Shown here piece after piece: positions 51,991 through 61,734 of a DNA stretch of 64,000 nucleotides (its first letter is position 1; every line of letters begins with the position of its first letter). A program made the translations under genes and the position numbers. The DNA comes from Paenibacillus sp. (lineage in GTDB: Bacteria > Bacillota > Bacilli > Paenibacillales > YIM-B00363), in contig NZ_JAPSKE010000003.1 in the NCBI RefSeq assembly GCF_031177825.1, forward strand, positions 186,001 to 250,000, given 5' to 3'. The notes under the pieces were generated by a model. It was given only the letters and a program-made list of their open reading frames with translations, did not search any database and was not told the origin of the DNA.

Positions 51991-52191
51991 ATGCCTAAAA
52001 TGAAGACGCACAGCAGCTTGAAAGACCGTTTCAAAATTACGGGCACGGGCAAAGTGAAGCGTTACAAAGCGCATAAGAACCACTTGCTCTCCGGCAAGAG
52101 CCCGCGCCAGAAGCGCGTATTGAACACGCAGCCGCTCATGCACACGGGCGACTACGCGCGTCTGAAGCAGCAATTGCTCAACCTTAAATAA
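51991..52191 (+). CDS. rpmI: 50S ribosomal protein L35
   Basis: 66 aa, TAGGAGGAA before the ATG. Typical L35: MPKMKTHSSLKDRFKITGTG, then KRYKAHKNHLLSGKSPRQKR. Between infC and rplT as in all Firmicutes. Confidence 0.97.
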   Translation: MPKMKTHSSLKDRFKITGTGKVKRYKAHKNHLLSGKSPRQKRVLNTQPLMHTGDYARLKQQLLNLK

Positions 52192-52227
52192 TCATCTTCG
52201 CACGACCATATATAGGAGGGTATTTCC

Positions 52228-52587
52228 ATGACAAGAGTTAAAGGCGGGTTCGTGACTCGTCGTCGCCATAAGAAATTCATCAAGCTTGCCAAAGGTTATT
52301 TCGGTGCGAAGCACCGCCTGTTTAAGAAAGCTCACGAGCAAGTGATGAAGTCCTTGCTTTACGCATACCGCGACCGTCGTCAGACGAAGCGCAACTTCCG
52401 CAAGCTTTGGATCGTCCGGATCAACGCCGCGGCTCGCACGAACGGCTTGTCCTACAGCCGCATGATGCACGGCCTGAAGCTCGCCGGCATTACGGTCAAC
52501 CGCAAGATGCTCGCCGACCTCGCCGTGAACGATCTGAACGCGTTCAACGCGCTCGCCGGCAAAGCGAAAGAGAAGATCAACGCGTAA
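52228..52587 (+). CDS. rplT: 50S ribosomal protein L20
   Basis: 119 aa, ATAGGAGGG before the ATG. Typical L20: [20 protein letters not shown], and [16 protein letters not shown]. Assembles early on 23S rRNA and represses its own operon through the leader upstream. Confidence 0.97.
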   Translation: MTRVKGGFVTRRRHKKFIKLAKGYFGAKHRLFKKAHEQVMKSLLYAYRDRRQTKRNFRKLWIVRINAAARTNGLSYSRMMHGLKLAGITVNRKMLADLAVNDLNAFNALAGKAKEKINA

Positions 52588-52605
52588 ATTCGCGCGTCGT
52601 CATAG

Positions 52606-52677
52606 AACCGCCGTCCGCCTCGCGGATCGTGCTCGAGATGAATCGAGCGCTTTCCTCAGGGCGGGCGGCGGTTTTTT
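52606..52677 (+). terminator. Terminator of infC-rpmI-rplT
   Basis: AACCGCCGTCCGCC pairs with GGGCGGGCGGCGGTT, followed by TTTTTT; long interrupted loop. Confidence 0.75.
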
Positions 52678-52740
52678 CGTGCGAACGGGAAAAGCTTCCG
52701 CTGATTTGGGGGGGATGGCCCCGAATTCGGCGATTGAACG

Positions 52741-53160
52741 GGAATTTGGGGAGTAAATTGTCTCGGCGGTCGGCGGGGGAGCGGCGGATGTGGCGGGGTT
52801 CCTCAAAAGTCGGGGCGACGCGCCATGAAAATTGGGGAACGGGTCCCCAATTGAGGAGTAAATTGTCTCGGCGGTCGGCGGGGGAGCGGCGGATGTGGCG
52901 GGGTTCCTCAAAAGTCGGGGCGGCGCGCCATGAAAATTGGGGAACGGGTCCCCAATTGAGAGGAGTAAATTGTCTAGGCGGTCGGCGGGGGAGCGGCGGA
53001 TGTGGCGGAGTTCCACAAAAGTCGGGGCGGCGCGCCATGAAAATTGGGGAACGGGTCCCCAATTGGGGAGTAAATTGTCTAGCCGGTCGGCGGGGGAGCG
53101 GCGGATGTGGCGGAGTTCCACAAAAGTCGGGGCGGCGCGCCATACGAGTCCCCAATTGGC
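52741..53160 (+). repeat. Tandem repeat, 105-bp family, locus B (about four units)
   Basis: Units of about 105 bp with GTAAATTGTCTCGGCGGTCGG, GAGCGGCGGATGTGGCG and the palindrome AATTGGGGA-ACGGG-TCCCCAATT. The last unit is shortened. Same order and period as locus A (21736-21962) in reverse orientation. Frames through the repeat on both strands are open but only by composition. Confidence 0.85.
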
Positions 53161-53193
53161 AAGTCAAAACCGTTTGCCGCAGTCGGCAGTCTA

Positions 53194-53616
53194 ATGAGTA
53201 GTTCGATTGAAGCCGGAAGGCCAGCGAGTGACGTTCAAGCGCGCGATCGCGTACCCGATGCGCATCGCGGTCGAGGCCGAGTTGGATGCGGCGAACTCGA
53301 AGCAAATCTTTTCCTTCATCGCATCTCGCTGGAGCAAGCGACGGATCGGGGCGAGTGGTTGGAGCTGCGCTTTCTTCTTCGCGGCGTGGACGAGGCGGAC
53401 AATATGCTGTATTCCGTCGTGGAAGGGGCATTCGAAGACGGCTCCGGGCGCCGATACGTGATAGGGAACGGCCATGTCTACGGAGACGACGGGGAGACCG
53501 GAGGCCAGTCCGTATCCTTCCAAATCCCGGACGAAGCATACGCGCAGCCGCTGACGTTCCGCATTTCCAACTATCCGTCTTACGTCCGCGAACCGTTCGA
53601 AATTCGGATTCGGTAA
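53194..53616 (+). pseudogene. Frameshifted C-terminal gene remnant
   Basis: One frame reads VTFKRAIAYPMRIAVEAELD to about 53305; the conserved-looking part then continues in another frame as LFLHRISLEQATDRGEWLEL to the stop at 53614. The tail TFRISNYPSYVREPFEIRIR resembles the C-terminal domain of DUF4179/DUF5643-type anti-sigma-like proteins. No N-terminal part or start exists; the repeat array abuts it. Likely a decayed gene (a sequencing frameshift cannot be excluded). Confidence 0.55.
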
Positions 53617-53624
53617 ATTAAAAC

Positions 53625-53653
53625 TTGACGCATAATTCACGCAACCCTATAAT
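53625..53653 (+). promoter_or_regulatory. Promoter of the ilvBN T-box unit
   Basis: TTGACG, 17-bp spacer, TATAAT. Confidence 0.75.
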
Positions 53654-53689
53654 AATCTTTAAGCAAAATGAACACACTGTATTTGATAC

Positions 53690-54058
53690 ATCGATCGGCT
53701 GTGAAGAGGACGAAGCTTTACGGGCTCTTATGTTCAGAGAGCGGAAGGATTAGCTGCAACCTTCGCCATAACTCCCGTATATGCGAGCTCACCTCGGAGC
53801 TGTTCTTCTGAACCGTGCGACTTTACCGCTTCAACGCGAATTCGCGCTTACTAGGAGGAATCGGGTTGGCACACGTTATCGTGCCGCAGGCGCGCAGGAT
53901 CGCGCAGGGGAGAGTCGACGCCCCGGCCATGTCCGCGTATCTGCTAGAGGCTGATGCCGTAAGGCTACAGCGAATTTTGGGTGGTACCGCGAAAGATAAC
54001 CCCTTTCGTCCCTTTGTTGCACCGCGTCATGCGGCGCCAGGGACGGAAGGGTTTTTTT
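53690..54058 (+). promoter_or_regulatory. T-box riboswitch of ilvB-ilvN (probably leucine)
   Basis: Stem I distal motif CAGAGAGCGGAAGG, specifier segment GAG-CTC-ACC with CUC (Leu) by alignment with the second T-box, antiterminator T-box motif GGGTGGTACCGCG (53979-53991), and a terminator (about 53998-54058) of CCCTTTCGTCCCT/AGGGACGGAAGGG then TTTTTTT. Uncharged tRNA binding should allow readthrough into ilvB. Confidence 0.88.
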
Positions 54059-54095
54059 ATTCTTAATTTTCTCGTACATGAATGGAGGGTCTCAT

Positions 54096-55844
54096 GTGAG
54101 CGTACAACAACTCAGTGCCGCGAAGCTGGATAGTGAAGAACTGCGCACCCGACTGCTTAAGCCCGACGTAATCTCTGGCTCTGAAATTCTACTTCGCTCC
54201 TTGCTGCTGGAAGGCGTGGAGTGCGTCTTCGGTTACCCGGGCGGCGCCGTGTTGTATATCTACGACGCAATGCACGGGAATCCCGACTTTAAACATCTGC
54301 TCACTCGCCACGAGCAAGGCGCGATTCACGCGGCCGACGGTTATGCGCGATCCACGGGCAAGGTTGGCGTCTGCATCGCGACGTCGGGTCCGGGAGCGAC
54401 GAACCTGGTGACGGGGATCGCGACGGCGTACATGGATTCCGTGCCGCTCGTCGTCATTACGGGCAACGTCGCTACGACGTTCATCGGTACGGACGCGTTC
54501 CAAGAAGCCGACATCACGGGCATTACGATGCCGATCACGAAGCACAGCTATCTCGTACGCGACGTCAAGGATTTAGCGAAGACGATCCGCGAAGCGTTCC
54601 ATATCGCCAACACGGGACGCAAGGGACCGGTTCTTATCGACATCCCGAAGGACGTCTCCTCGCATCTGACGGAGTTTCGATACCCGGAGGAAGTCGGTAT
54701 CCGCGGATACAATCCGACGGTCATGCCGAATAAGGGGCAAGTCAACAAGCTGCTGCAGGCGATCGAAGAAGCCGAACGGCCGGTCATTTTGGCCGGCGGC
54801 GGAGTCGTCTACGCCGGGGCGCACGAAGAACTGCTCGAGTTCGCGCAGAAGACGAGAATTCCGGTAACGACGACGCTGCTCGGCCTCGGGGGCTTCCCGA
54901 GCGGCAACGACCTGTGGATGGGCATGCCGGGCATGCACGGCACATGGACGGCGAACACGGCACTGCAAAACTGCGACCTGCTCATCGGCATCGGCGCCCG
55001 GTTCGACGACCGCGTGACGATGAAGGTGTCCGCGTTCGCGCCGAAGGCGAAGATCGCGCACATCGACGTCGACCCGGCGGAGATCGGAAAGACGGTACCG
55101 ACGGCGATCCCTTGCGTAGGCGACGTCAAGATGGTGCTCGAGCTCGCCAACCAGAAGGCGAAGCCGGCGAAGTCGGAAGCATGGATTAAGCAAGTGAACG
55201 AGTGGAAGACGGAACATCCGCTGTCCTATAAGGATTCGGAAGAAGAGCTGAAGCCGCAGTGGGTCGTCGAGATGATCCACCGCCAGACGAACGGCGACGC
55301 GTTCGTGACGACCGACGTCGGCCAGCATCAGATGTGGGCGGCGCAATATTACCGCTTCAACCATCCGCGCCGGTGGATTTCGTCCGGCGGGCTCGGGACG
55401 ATGGGCTTCGGCTTCCCGTCCGCGATCGGGGTCCAGGTGGCGAATCCGGACGCGACGGTCGTATCGATCAACGGCGACGGCGGCATGCAGATGTGTTCGC
55501 AGGAGCTCGCGATTTGCGCGATTCACAACATTCCGGTCAAGATCGCCGTCCTCAACAACCAGGTGCTCGGCATGGTTCGCCAATGGCAGGAGATCATCCA
55601 CGGCCAACGGTTCAGCCACATCGACCTCGCCGGCAGCCCGGACTTCGTGAAGCTGGCCGAAGCGTACGGCGTGAAGGGGCTCCGCGCTTCGAACAAGGAA
55701 GAAGCGGAAGCGGCTTGGCAGGAAGCGATGAATACGCCGGGACCGGTGCTCGTCGAATTCGTCGTACGACGCGACGAGAACGTGTATCCGATGGTGCAGG
55801 CAGGCACGTCCATCAGCGAAATGATTATGGGGGATGCGGAATGA
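54096..55844 (+). CDS. ilvB: Acetolactate synthase large subunit
   Basis: 582 aa; GTG at 54096 chosen because GGAGGG lies 6 nt upstream, whereas the in-frame ATG at 54078 has none. ThDP enzyme forming acetolactate/acetohydroxybutyrate for Val, Leu and Ile. Catalytic Glu in TRHEQGAIHAADGYAR, FAD-binding middle domain, and the ThDP/Mg motif GDGGMQMCSQEL..NN. Four-bp overlap with ilvN. Confidence 0.96.
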   Translation: MSVQQLSAAKLDSEELRTRLLKPDVISGSEILLRSLLLEGVECVFGYPGGAVLYIYDAMHGNPDFKHLLTRHEQGAIHAADGYARSTGKVGVCIATSGPGATNLVTGIATAYMDSVPLVVITGNVATTFIGTDAFQEADITGITMPITKHSYLVRDVKDLAKTIREAFHIANTGRKGPVLIDIPKDVSSHLTEFRYPEEVGIRGYNPTVMPNKGQVNKLLQAIEEAERPVILAGGGVVYAGAHEELLEFAQKTRIPVTTTLLGLGGFPSGNDLWMGMPGMHGTWTANTALQNCDLLIGIGARFDDRVTMKVSAFAPKAKIAHIDVDPAEIGKTVPTAIPCVGDVKMVLELANQKAKPAKSEAWIKQVNEWKTEHPLSYKDSEEELKPQWVVEMIHRQTNGDAFVTTDVGQHQMWAAQYYRFNHPRRWISSGGLGTMGFGFPSAIGVQVANPDATVVSINGDGGMQMCSQELAICAIHNIPVKIAVLNNQVLGMVRQWQEIIHGQRFSHIDLAGSPDFVKLAEAYGVKGLRASNKEEAEAAWQEAMNTPGPVLVEFVVRRDENVYPMVQAGTSISEMIMGDAE

Positions 55845-56299
55845 CGAAGAAGCATACGATCGCCGTCCTCGTCAACGACCAGCCGGGCGTGCTCCAGCGC
55901 GTCTCGGGACTATTCGGCCGCCGCGGTTTCAATATCGAGAGCATCACGGTGGGAACCTCGGAAGAGCCGGGGCTCTCCCGGATGATTATCGTGACGACCG
56001 GCGACGACGGGACGCTCGAGCAAATCCAGAAGCAGCTATACAAGCTGATCGACGTAATCAAGGTCATCGACCTTAGCGCCAACCCGATGATTTCCCGCGA
56101 GCTCGCGCTGATCAAGGTCAGCGCCGAGCCGGGCGCGCGGCCGGAGCTGTTCGCGGTCGTCGATACGTTCCGCGCCAGCGTCGTAGACATCTCGCCGTCG
56201 ACGGTCATCGTGCAGGTCGTCGGCGACACCGAGAAGATCGACGCGATGGTCGAGCTGATGAAGCCGTACGGCATTTTGCAGCTGACGCGCACCGGCGTG

Positions 56300-56323
<24 letters not shown>
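55841..56323 (+). CDS. ilvN: Acetolactate synthase small (regulatory) subunit
   Basis: 160 aa; ATGA overlap with ilvB. ACT domain at about 4-75 (IAVLVNDQPGVLQRVSGLFG) plus the C-terminal regulatory domain (about 85-160). Confers feedback inhibition by valine. The last codons and stop are duplicated in tandem downstream (56300-56474). Confidence 0.95.
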
Positions 56324-57575
<1,252 letters not shown>

Positions 57576-57580
57576 TAGGC

Positions 57581-57609
57581 TTGAATCGCCGCATCGCGTG
57601 GAGTACAAT
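57581..57609 (+). promoter_or_regulatory. Promoter of the leuA T-box unit
   Basis: TTGAAT, 17-bp spacer, TACAAT, starting 5 bp after the ilvC stop codon. Confidence 0.6.
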
Positions 57610-57619
57610 GAAGGAATAA

Positions 57620-57908
57620 GCTCATAGCGAAAAACGTTGAAGAGGAACAGTAAGACGCTTCTTGCGCTCAGAGAGCTGCTGGCCGGTGCGAAGCAGCCGC
57701 GGGAATCGTCCGAACTCGCCTTGGAGTTGCTCCCTGAACCGTATCGTTCGTAGTAGGAGGAGCCGGAACCCTGACCGTTACATACAGGAGGATGCAGGAC
57801 AACTTCGTCCTGATCCGCTAAGCGCATATCCGCACGGATATGAACCGGAGTGGTACCGCGTAAGATGCTGAGTCTTTCGTCTCCTTGTAAGAGGAGACGG
57901 AAGACTCT
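57620..57908 (+). promoter_or_regulatory. T-box riboswitch of leuA (leucine)
   Basis: Stem I motif CTCAGAGAGCTGCTGG, specifier segment GAA-CTC-GCC with CUC (Leu), antiterminator motif GAGTGGTACCGCG (about 57848-57860), and terminator AGTCTTTCGTCTCC/GGAGACGGAAGACT (57871-57906) followed by CTTTTTG. Confidence 0.9.
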
Positions 57909-57953
57909 TTTTGTTGTCTGTCAATCGCGAAACGGAGAAGGAAGGGTGAAACA

Positions 57954-59615
57954 ATGAAAAACGTGGAGAAGTACGCCAGAGGGTATTTTATGCCTCCCCG
58001 GCAAAGTCTGAAGTGGACGCAGAAAGAGTATATTACCGAAGCGCCGATCTGGTGCAGCGTCGACCTTCGGGACGGCAACCAGGCCCTCATCGTGCCGATG
58101 AATCTGGAGGAGAAGCTGGAGTACTTCCAGATGCTCGTGGATATCGGGTTCAAAGAAATCGAAGTCGGGTTCCCGGCCGCGTCCGAGACGGAATTCACGT
58201 TCCTGCGAACGCTGATCGAACAAAACCTGATCCCGGACGACGTCACCATTCAGGTGTTGACCCAGTCCCGAGAGCATATCATTCGGAAGACGTTCGAATC
58301 GCTCAAGGGCGCGAAGAGCGCGGTCGTCCACTTGTACAATTCGACGTCGCTCGCGCAGCGGGAGCAGGTGTTCCGCAAGTCGAAGCAGGAGATCGTCGAC
58401 ATCGCCGTGGCCGGCGCGAAGCTATTCCAGGAGTGCGCGGCGGAGACCGAGGGCAACTTCCAGTTCCAATATTCGCCGGAAAGCTTCACGGGCACGGAGG
58501 TCGAATTCGCGCTCGAGATTTGCAACGCGGTGCTCGACGTCTGGCGTCCGACGCCGGACAATAAGGTGATCATCAACCTGCCGTCCACGGTGCAGATGTC
58601 CATGCCGCACGTGTATGCGAGCCAGATCGAATACATGAGCGAGAATCTGCACTACCGGGAAAATGTCATCCTGTCGCTCCACCCGCACAACGACCGAGGC
58701 ACGGGCGTCTCCGACGCGGAATTCGGCATCCTCGCCGGGGGACAGCGAGTCGAAGGGACGCTGTTCGGCAACGGCGAGCGCACGGGCAACGTCGACATCG
58801 TGACGCTCGCGTTAAACCTGTACTCGCACGGCGTCGATCCGAAGCTGAACTTCCACAACTTGCCCGAGATCTTGAAGGTCTACGAGCGCCTCACGAGAAT
58901 GCGCGTCGGCGAGCGCCATCCGTACGGCGGCGAGCTCGTGTTCACGGCGTTCTCCGGCTCGCACCAAGACGCGATCGCGAAGGGCATGAAGTGGCGCGAG
59001 GACCAGAACCCGCCGCATTGGAGCGTGCCGTACCTGCCGATCGACCCGCTCGACATCGGCCGGGAATACGAAGGCGACATCATCCGCATCAACAGCCAAT
59101 CCGGCAAGGGCGGCGTCGCGTACATTCTGCAGCAGAAATACGGCCTCGACCTGCCGCAAGGCATGCGGGAAAGCCTCGGCTACCGCGTGAAGGACGTCTC
59201 CGACAAGCTGCAGAAGGAGTTGGTCGCGGACGAAATTTTCGCGATCTTCCAGGAGTCTTTCGTCAACGTGAACGAGCCGATCTCCTTCGTCCGGTACCGG
59301 TTCGAAGAGAGCGACGACTACCGGACGATCGTGAAGGTCCGGATCGACGGCGTCGAGCAGTCGCTCGAGGGCAACGGCAACGGAAGACTGGACGCGATCA
59401 GCAATGCGCTGCAGGCGAATGCGGGCATTTCGTTTTCCAACTTGATCTATAAGGAACATGCCTTGGAAATCGGCTCCGGCTCGCAAGCGATCTCGTATAT
59501 CGGCATTACCGACGCGAACGGAACCGTGCACTGGGGCTCCGGCGTGGACGCGGACATCATGACCTCGTCCGTCAAGGCGCTGTTCAGCGCCGTCAACAAT
59601 ATGAAGCGTACGTAA
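57954..59615 (+). CDS. leuA: 2-isopropylmalate synthase, LeuA2 type
   Basis: 553 aa, GAAGGAAGGG before the ATG. First committed step of leucine synthesis. TIM-barrel with the metal/substrate motif SVDLRDGNQAL and HPHNDRGTG; C-terminal LeuA allosteric domain (about 430-553). It is the longer, actinobacterial-style form (starting PPRQSLKWTQKEYITEAPIWC) rather than the ~515-aa Bacillus LeuA. leuB, leuC and leuD do not follow. Confidence 0.94.
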   Translation: MKNVEKYARGYFMPPRQSLKWTQKEYITEAPIWCSVDLRDGNQALIVPMNLEEKLEYFQMLVDIGFKEIEVGFPAASETEFTFLRTLIEQNLIPDDVTIQVLTQSREHIIRKTFESLKGAKSAVVHLYNSTSLAQREQVFRKSKQEIVDIAVAGAKLFQECAAETEGNFQFQYSPESFTGTEVEFALEICNAVLDVWRPTPDNKVIINLPSTVQMSMPHVYASQIEYMSENLHYRENVILSLHPHNDRGTGVSDAEFGILAGGQRVEGTLFGNGERTGNVDIVTLALNLYSHGVDPKLNFHNLPEILKVYERLTRMRVGERHPYGGELVFTAFSGSHQDAIAKGMKWREDQNPPHWSVPYLPIDPLDIGREYEGDIIRINSQSGKGGVAYILQQKYGLDLPQGMRESLGYRVKDVSDKLQKELVADEIFAIFQESFVNVNEPISFVRYRFEESDDYRTIVKVRIDGVEQSLEGNGNGRLDAISNALQANAGISFSNLIYKEHALEIGSGSQAISYIGITDANGTVHWGSGVDADIMTSSVKALFSAVNNMKRT

Positions 59616-59642
59616 AGAGGATAAACCCGTTCGGCGGAATGG

Positions 59643-59695
59643 AACTGCACCCCAATCGTTAGACACTCATCTAACATTGGAGGTGCAGTTTTTTT
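59643..59695 (+). terminator. Terminator of leuA, built like two abutted IS3-type ends
   Basis: AACTGCACCCCAATCGTTAGA (first 20 bases match) pairs with the 59670-59690 arm around CACTCA, then TTTTTTT. The AACTGCACC..CCAAT.GTTAGA arms look like IS3-family terminal repeats. Confidence 0.7.
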
Positions 59696-59883
59696 CTTGG
59701 TTAAGTTCACAGCGCTCCTTGAAGGCCAAAAAAGTGTAGCTAAAAGCCTGGAAGTTTGTTTTGTTAGTGCGTCGTCTTCTTCGTTTCCGATAACATTTCG
59801 TTTATAACCAAAATTTCTGTGAGCATCTGAAAGCCCGGCGGGAAACCGGTCCGGGGCTTTTCTTGTTTTGGAGGAGAGTGTTC
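59696..59883. other. Intergenic leader of the second sensor kinase
   Basis: About 190 bp; holds a hairpin AAAGCCCGG/CCGGGGCTTTT (59830-59861) followed by CTTG, possibly an attenuator, then a GGAGGAG site. No gene seen. Confidence 0.4.
59830..59862 (+). terminator. Hairpin before the second sensor kinase
   Basis: AAAGCCCGG..CCGGGGCTTTTC, short T-run; sits 22 bp before the start codon, so it may attenuate the kinase operon. Confidence 0.45.
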
Positions 59884-61734
59884 ATGTATGTAGAATTTAA
59901 TAGGGAAAGTCTCAGACGGGAAGTTTCGCCCGAGAACGGAGGTCTTCTTTTGCGGAAACGGTGGTTGGCGAGAGCGAGGTTTAAAACCAAGCTGCTCGTC
60001 GGCATTTCGGCGATTATCCTGTTTACCTTCGGATTGACCGGCGTTCTCTCTTACCAGGCGCATATCCATTTATTCGAGGAAGAGGTAAGCGGCCAATACG
60101 TAAAAGCGAACGAACAAGCCATGACCCAGCTTGAGCTTCGGATCCAAGAGTTGTACCGGATTTCCAATTATATCGTCTTCAACCCTACGGTGGAGCAGAT
60201 CATCGGGAAATTCTCGCAGTTCAAGGAGGTCGGCCCGGCGGAGCGCTTTCTTGACGAAGAGGTGCTCAAAACCGAGCTTCGTCAGGTCAAGTTCGATGCG
60301 CCGCAGCTGCTTTCCCTATACCTGTACGATATGGACGGCGTCAATTACTATCACGCCCTTATGAAGGAAACCGTGGATCCGCTGGACCTCCGAACGTTCG
60401 GGGAAATTCGGAGGGTGGTGGAGGACTCCAGCGGTGAAATCATCTGGATGCGCAAATCGCTTCCAAGCCGGATCGAACCGAGCGGATTTCGCAACGTGTT
60501 CCTTGCTTCCCGTTGGATGCGGAACAACAGTCTCGGCATGTACGGCATGCTGGTTATGGTCATCGACGAGGAATTCATAACGAAAACCTTTCGGGAAATC
60601 GGCAGCGGGGAGGAAGGCAGCGTTTACTTGTACGACCAGAAGGAAAAGCTGCTGTACACGGACGACGAGAAGCTTACTCCGGGCGAGGCCGAGCGGCTCT
60701 TTTCTTTGAAAAACTATGGGATCGAAACGCGCGGGGGAGAATCCTTTTTTTATACGAGCAATTATTCCCCCAACAACAACTTTACGCTCGTAAGCCGGAC
60801 GTCCTTGTCCGAAATTTTTCAAAAGGGCCAGTCCATTCTCAATCTCAACCTTATGTCTGGGCTCCTAAGCATTTTCCTGAGCGGGCTCCTGATCGTGCTG
60901 CTCAGCTCACGCCTTCTGCGACCGCTGGGAGAGTTGGTTCTAGCGATGAGGAAGGTGCGGGAAGGGAACTTCGACACCCGGATCGAAACCCGGTCGCAAG
61001 ATGAGCTCGGTTTTTTGGCGGACAGCTTCAACGCGATGGCGTCCAACGTTAACTCGCTTATCAAAGAGGTGTATCTGAGCCAGATCAGCGAACGCGAAGC
61101 GGAGTTGAAGGCGCTCCAGGCCCAGCTCAACCCCCACTTTTTGTACAATACGCTGAACGGTCTCTACTGGAAGCTCTACCTGCAGAACGATCTCGACACC
61201 GCCAATCTCGTTTCCTCGCTCTCGGGTCTCCTTAAATATTCGTTGGAGCGGATAAAAAAACGGACGACCCTTGAAGAGGAACTCGAGCAGATTCAGAATT
61301 ACCTGATCATCCAAAACGCTTTCGTGGAAAACGGATTCGAAGCCGAAATTCTGGCCGACGACGATGTGCTGCACTGCGACGTACAGCGTCTTTTGCTGCA
61401 GCCTCTTGTGGAAAATGCGTTCGTGCATGCCTTTCGGAACCGGTCCTCCTCCAAAAAGCTGGTCATCCGCGCGTATCGACTGGACCAATATTTGAAAATC
61501 GAGATCGCGGATAACGGCAAAGGCATGGACAACGCGCAGATCGAAGAGATCTTCTCCGCCTCTCCAGGCGGAGAAAGGGAGTCGCTCGGGATTCGAAGCG
61601 TCATTCGACGCATTAAGCTGGTCCACGGGGAGCCGTACCGGGTCGAGATTACGAGCGCGCCGAACGATGGAACGACGATGCATTTGTATTTGCCCTATCC
61701 ACAAGAGGATAGTAAGGAGGAGAAGGGGGCGTGA
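59884..61734 (+). CDS. Sensor histidine kinase (YesM-like), copy 2
   Basis: 616 aa; ATG 59884 chosen for TTGGAGGAG about 6 nt upstream. Transmembrane helices at about 38-60 and 313-335 enclose an extracytoplasmic sensor; HAMP (LLRPLGELVLAMRKVREGNF). His_kinase motif QLNPHFLYNTLNGL with H418, N-box LQPLVENAFVHAF and G-box ADNGKGM. GTGA overlap with the regulator. Paralogue of the kinase at 31298. Confidence 0.93.
   Translation: MYVEFNRESLRREVSPENGGLLLRKRWLARARFKTKLLVGISAIILFTFGLTGVLSYQAHIHLFEEEVSGQYVKANEQAMTQLELRIQELYRISNYIVFNPTVEQIIGKFSQFKEVGPAERFLDEEVLKTELRQVKFDAPQLLSLYLYDMDGVNYYHALMKETVDPLDLRTFGEIRRVVEDSSGEIIWMRKSLPSRIEPSGFRNVFLASRWMRNNSLGMYGMLVMVIDEEFITKTFREIGSGEEGSVYLYDQKEKLLYTDDEKLTPGEAERLFSLKNYGIETRGGESFFYTSNYSPNNNFTLVSRTSLSEIFQKGQSILNLNLMSGLLSIFLSGLLIVLLSSRLLRPLGELVLAMRKVREGNFDTRIETRSQDELGFLADSFNAMASNVNSLIKEVYLSQISEREAELKALQAQLNPHFLYNTLNGLYWKLYLQNDLDTANLVSSLSGLLKYSLERIKKRTTLEEELEQIQNYLIIQNAFVENGFEAEILADDDVLHCDVQRLLLQPLVENAFVHAFRNRSSSKKLVIRAYRLDQYLKIEIADNGKGMDNAQIEEIFSASPGGERESLGIRSVIRRIKLVHGEPYRVEITSAPNDGTTMHLYLPYPQEDSKEEKGA

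Noticed and set aside
52741..53160. CRISPR array or repeat-domain protein gene
   Set aside because: Tandem 105-bp units without spacers; frames are open only from base composition and end in the gene remnant.
53107..53616. Intact 169-aa gene
   Set aside because: The first ~60 codons are repeat sequence and a wrong frame; only the tail looks protein-like.
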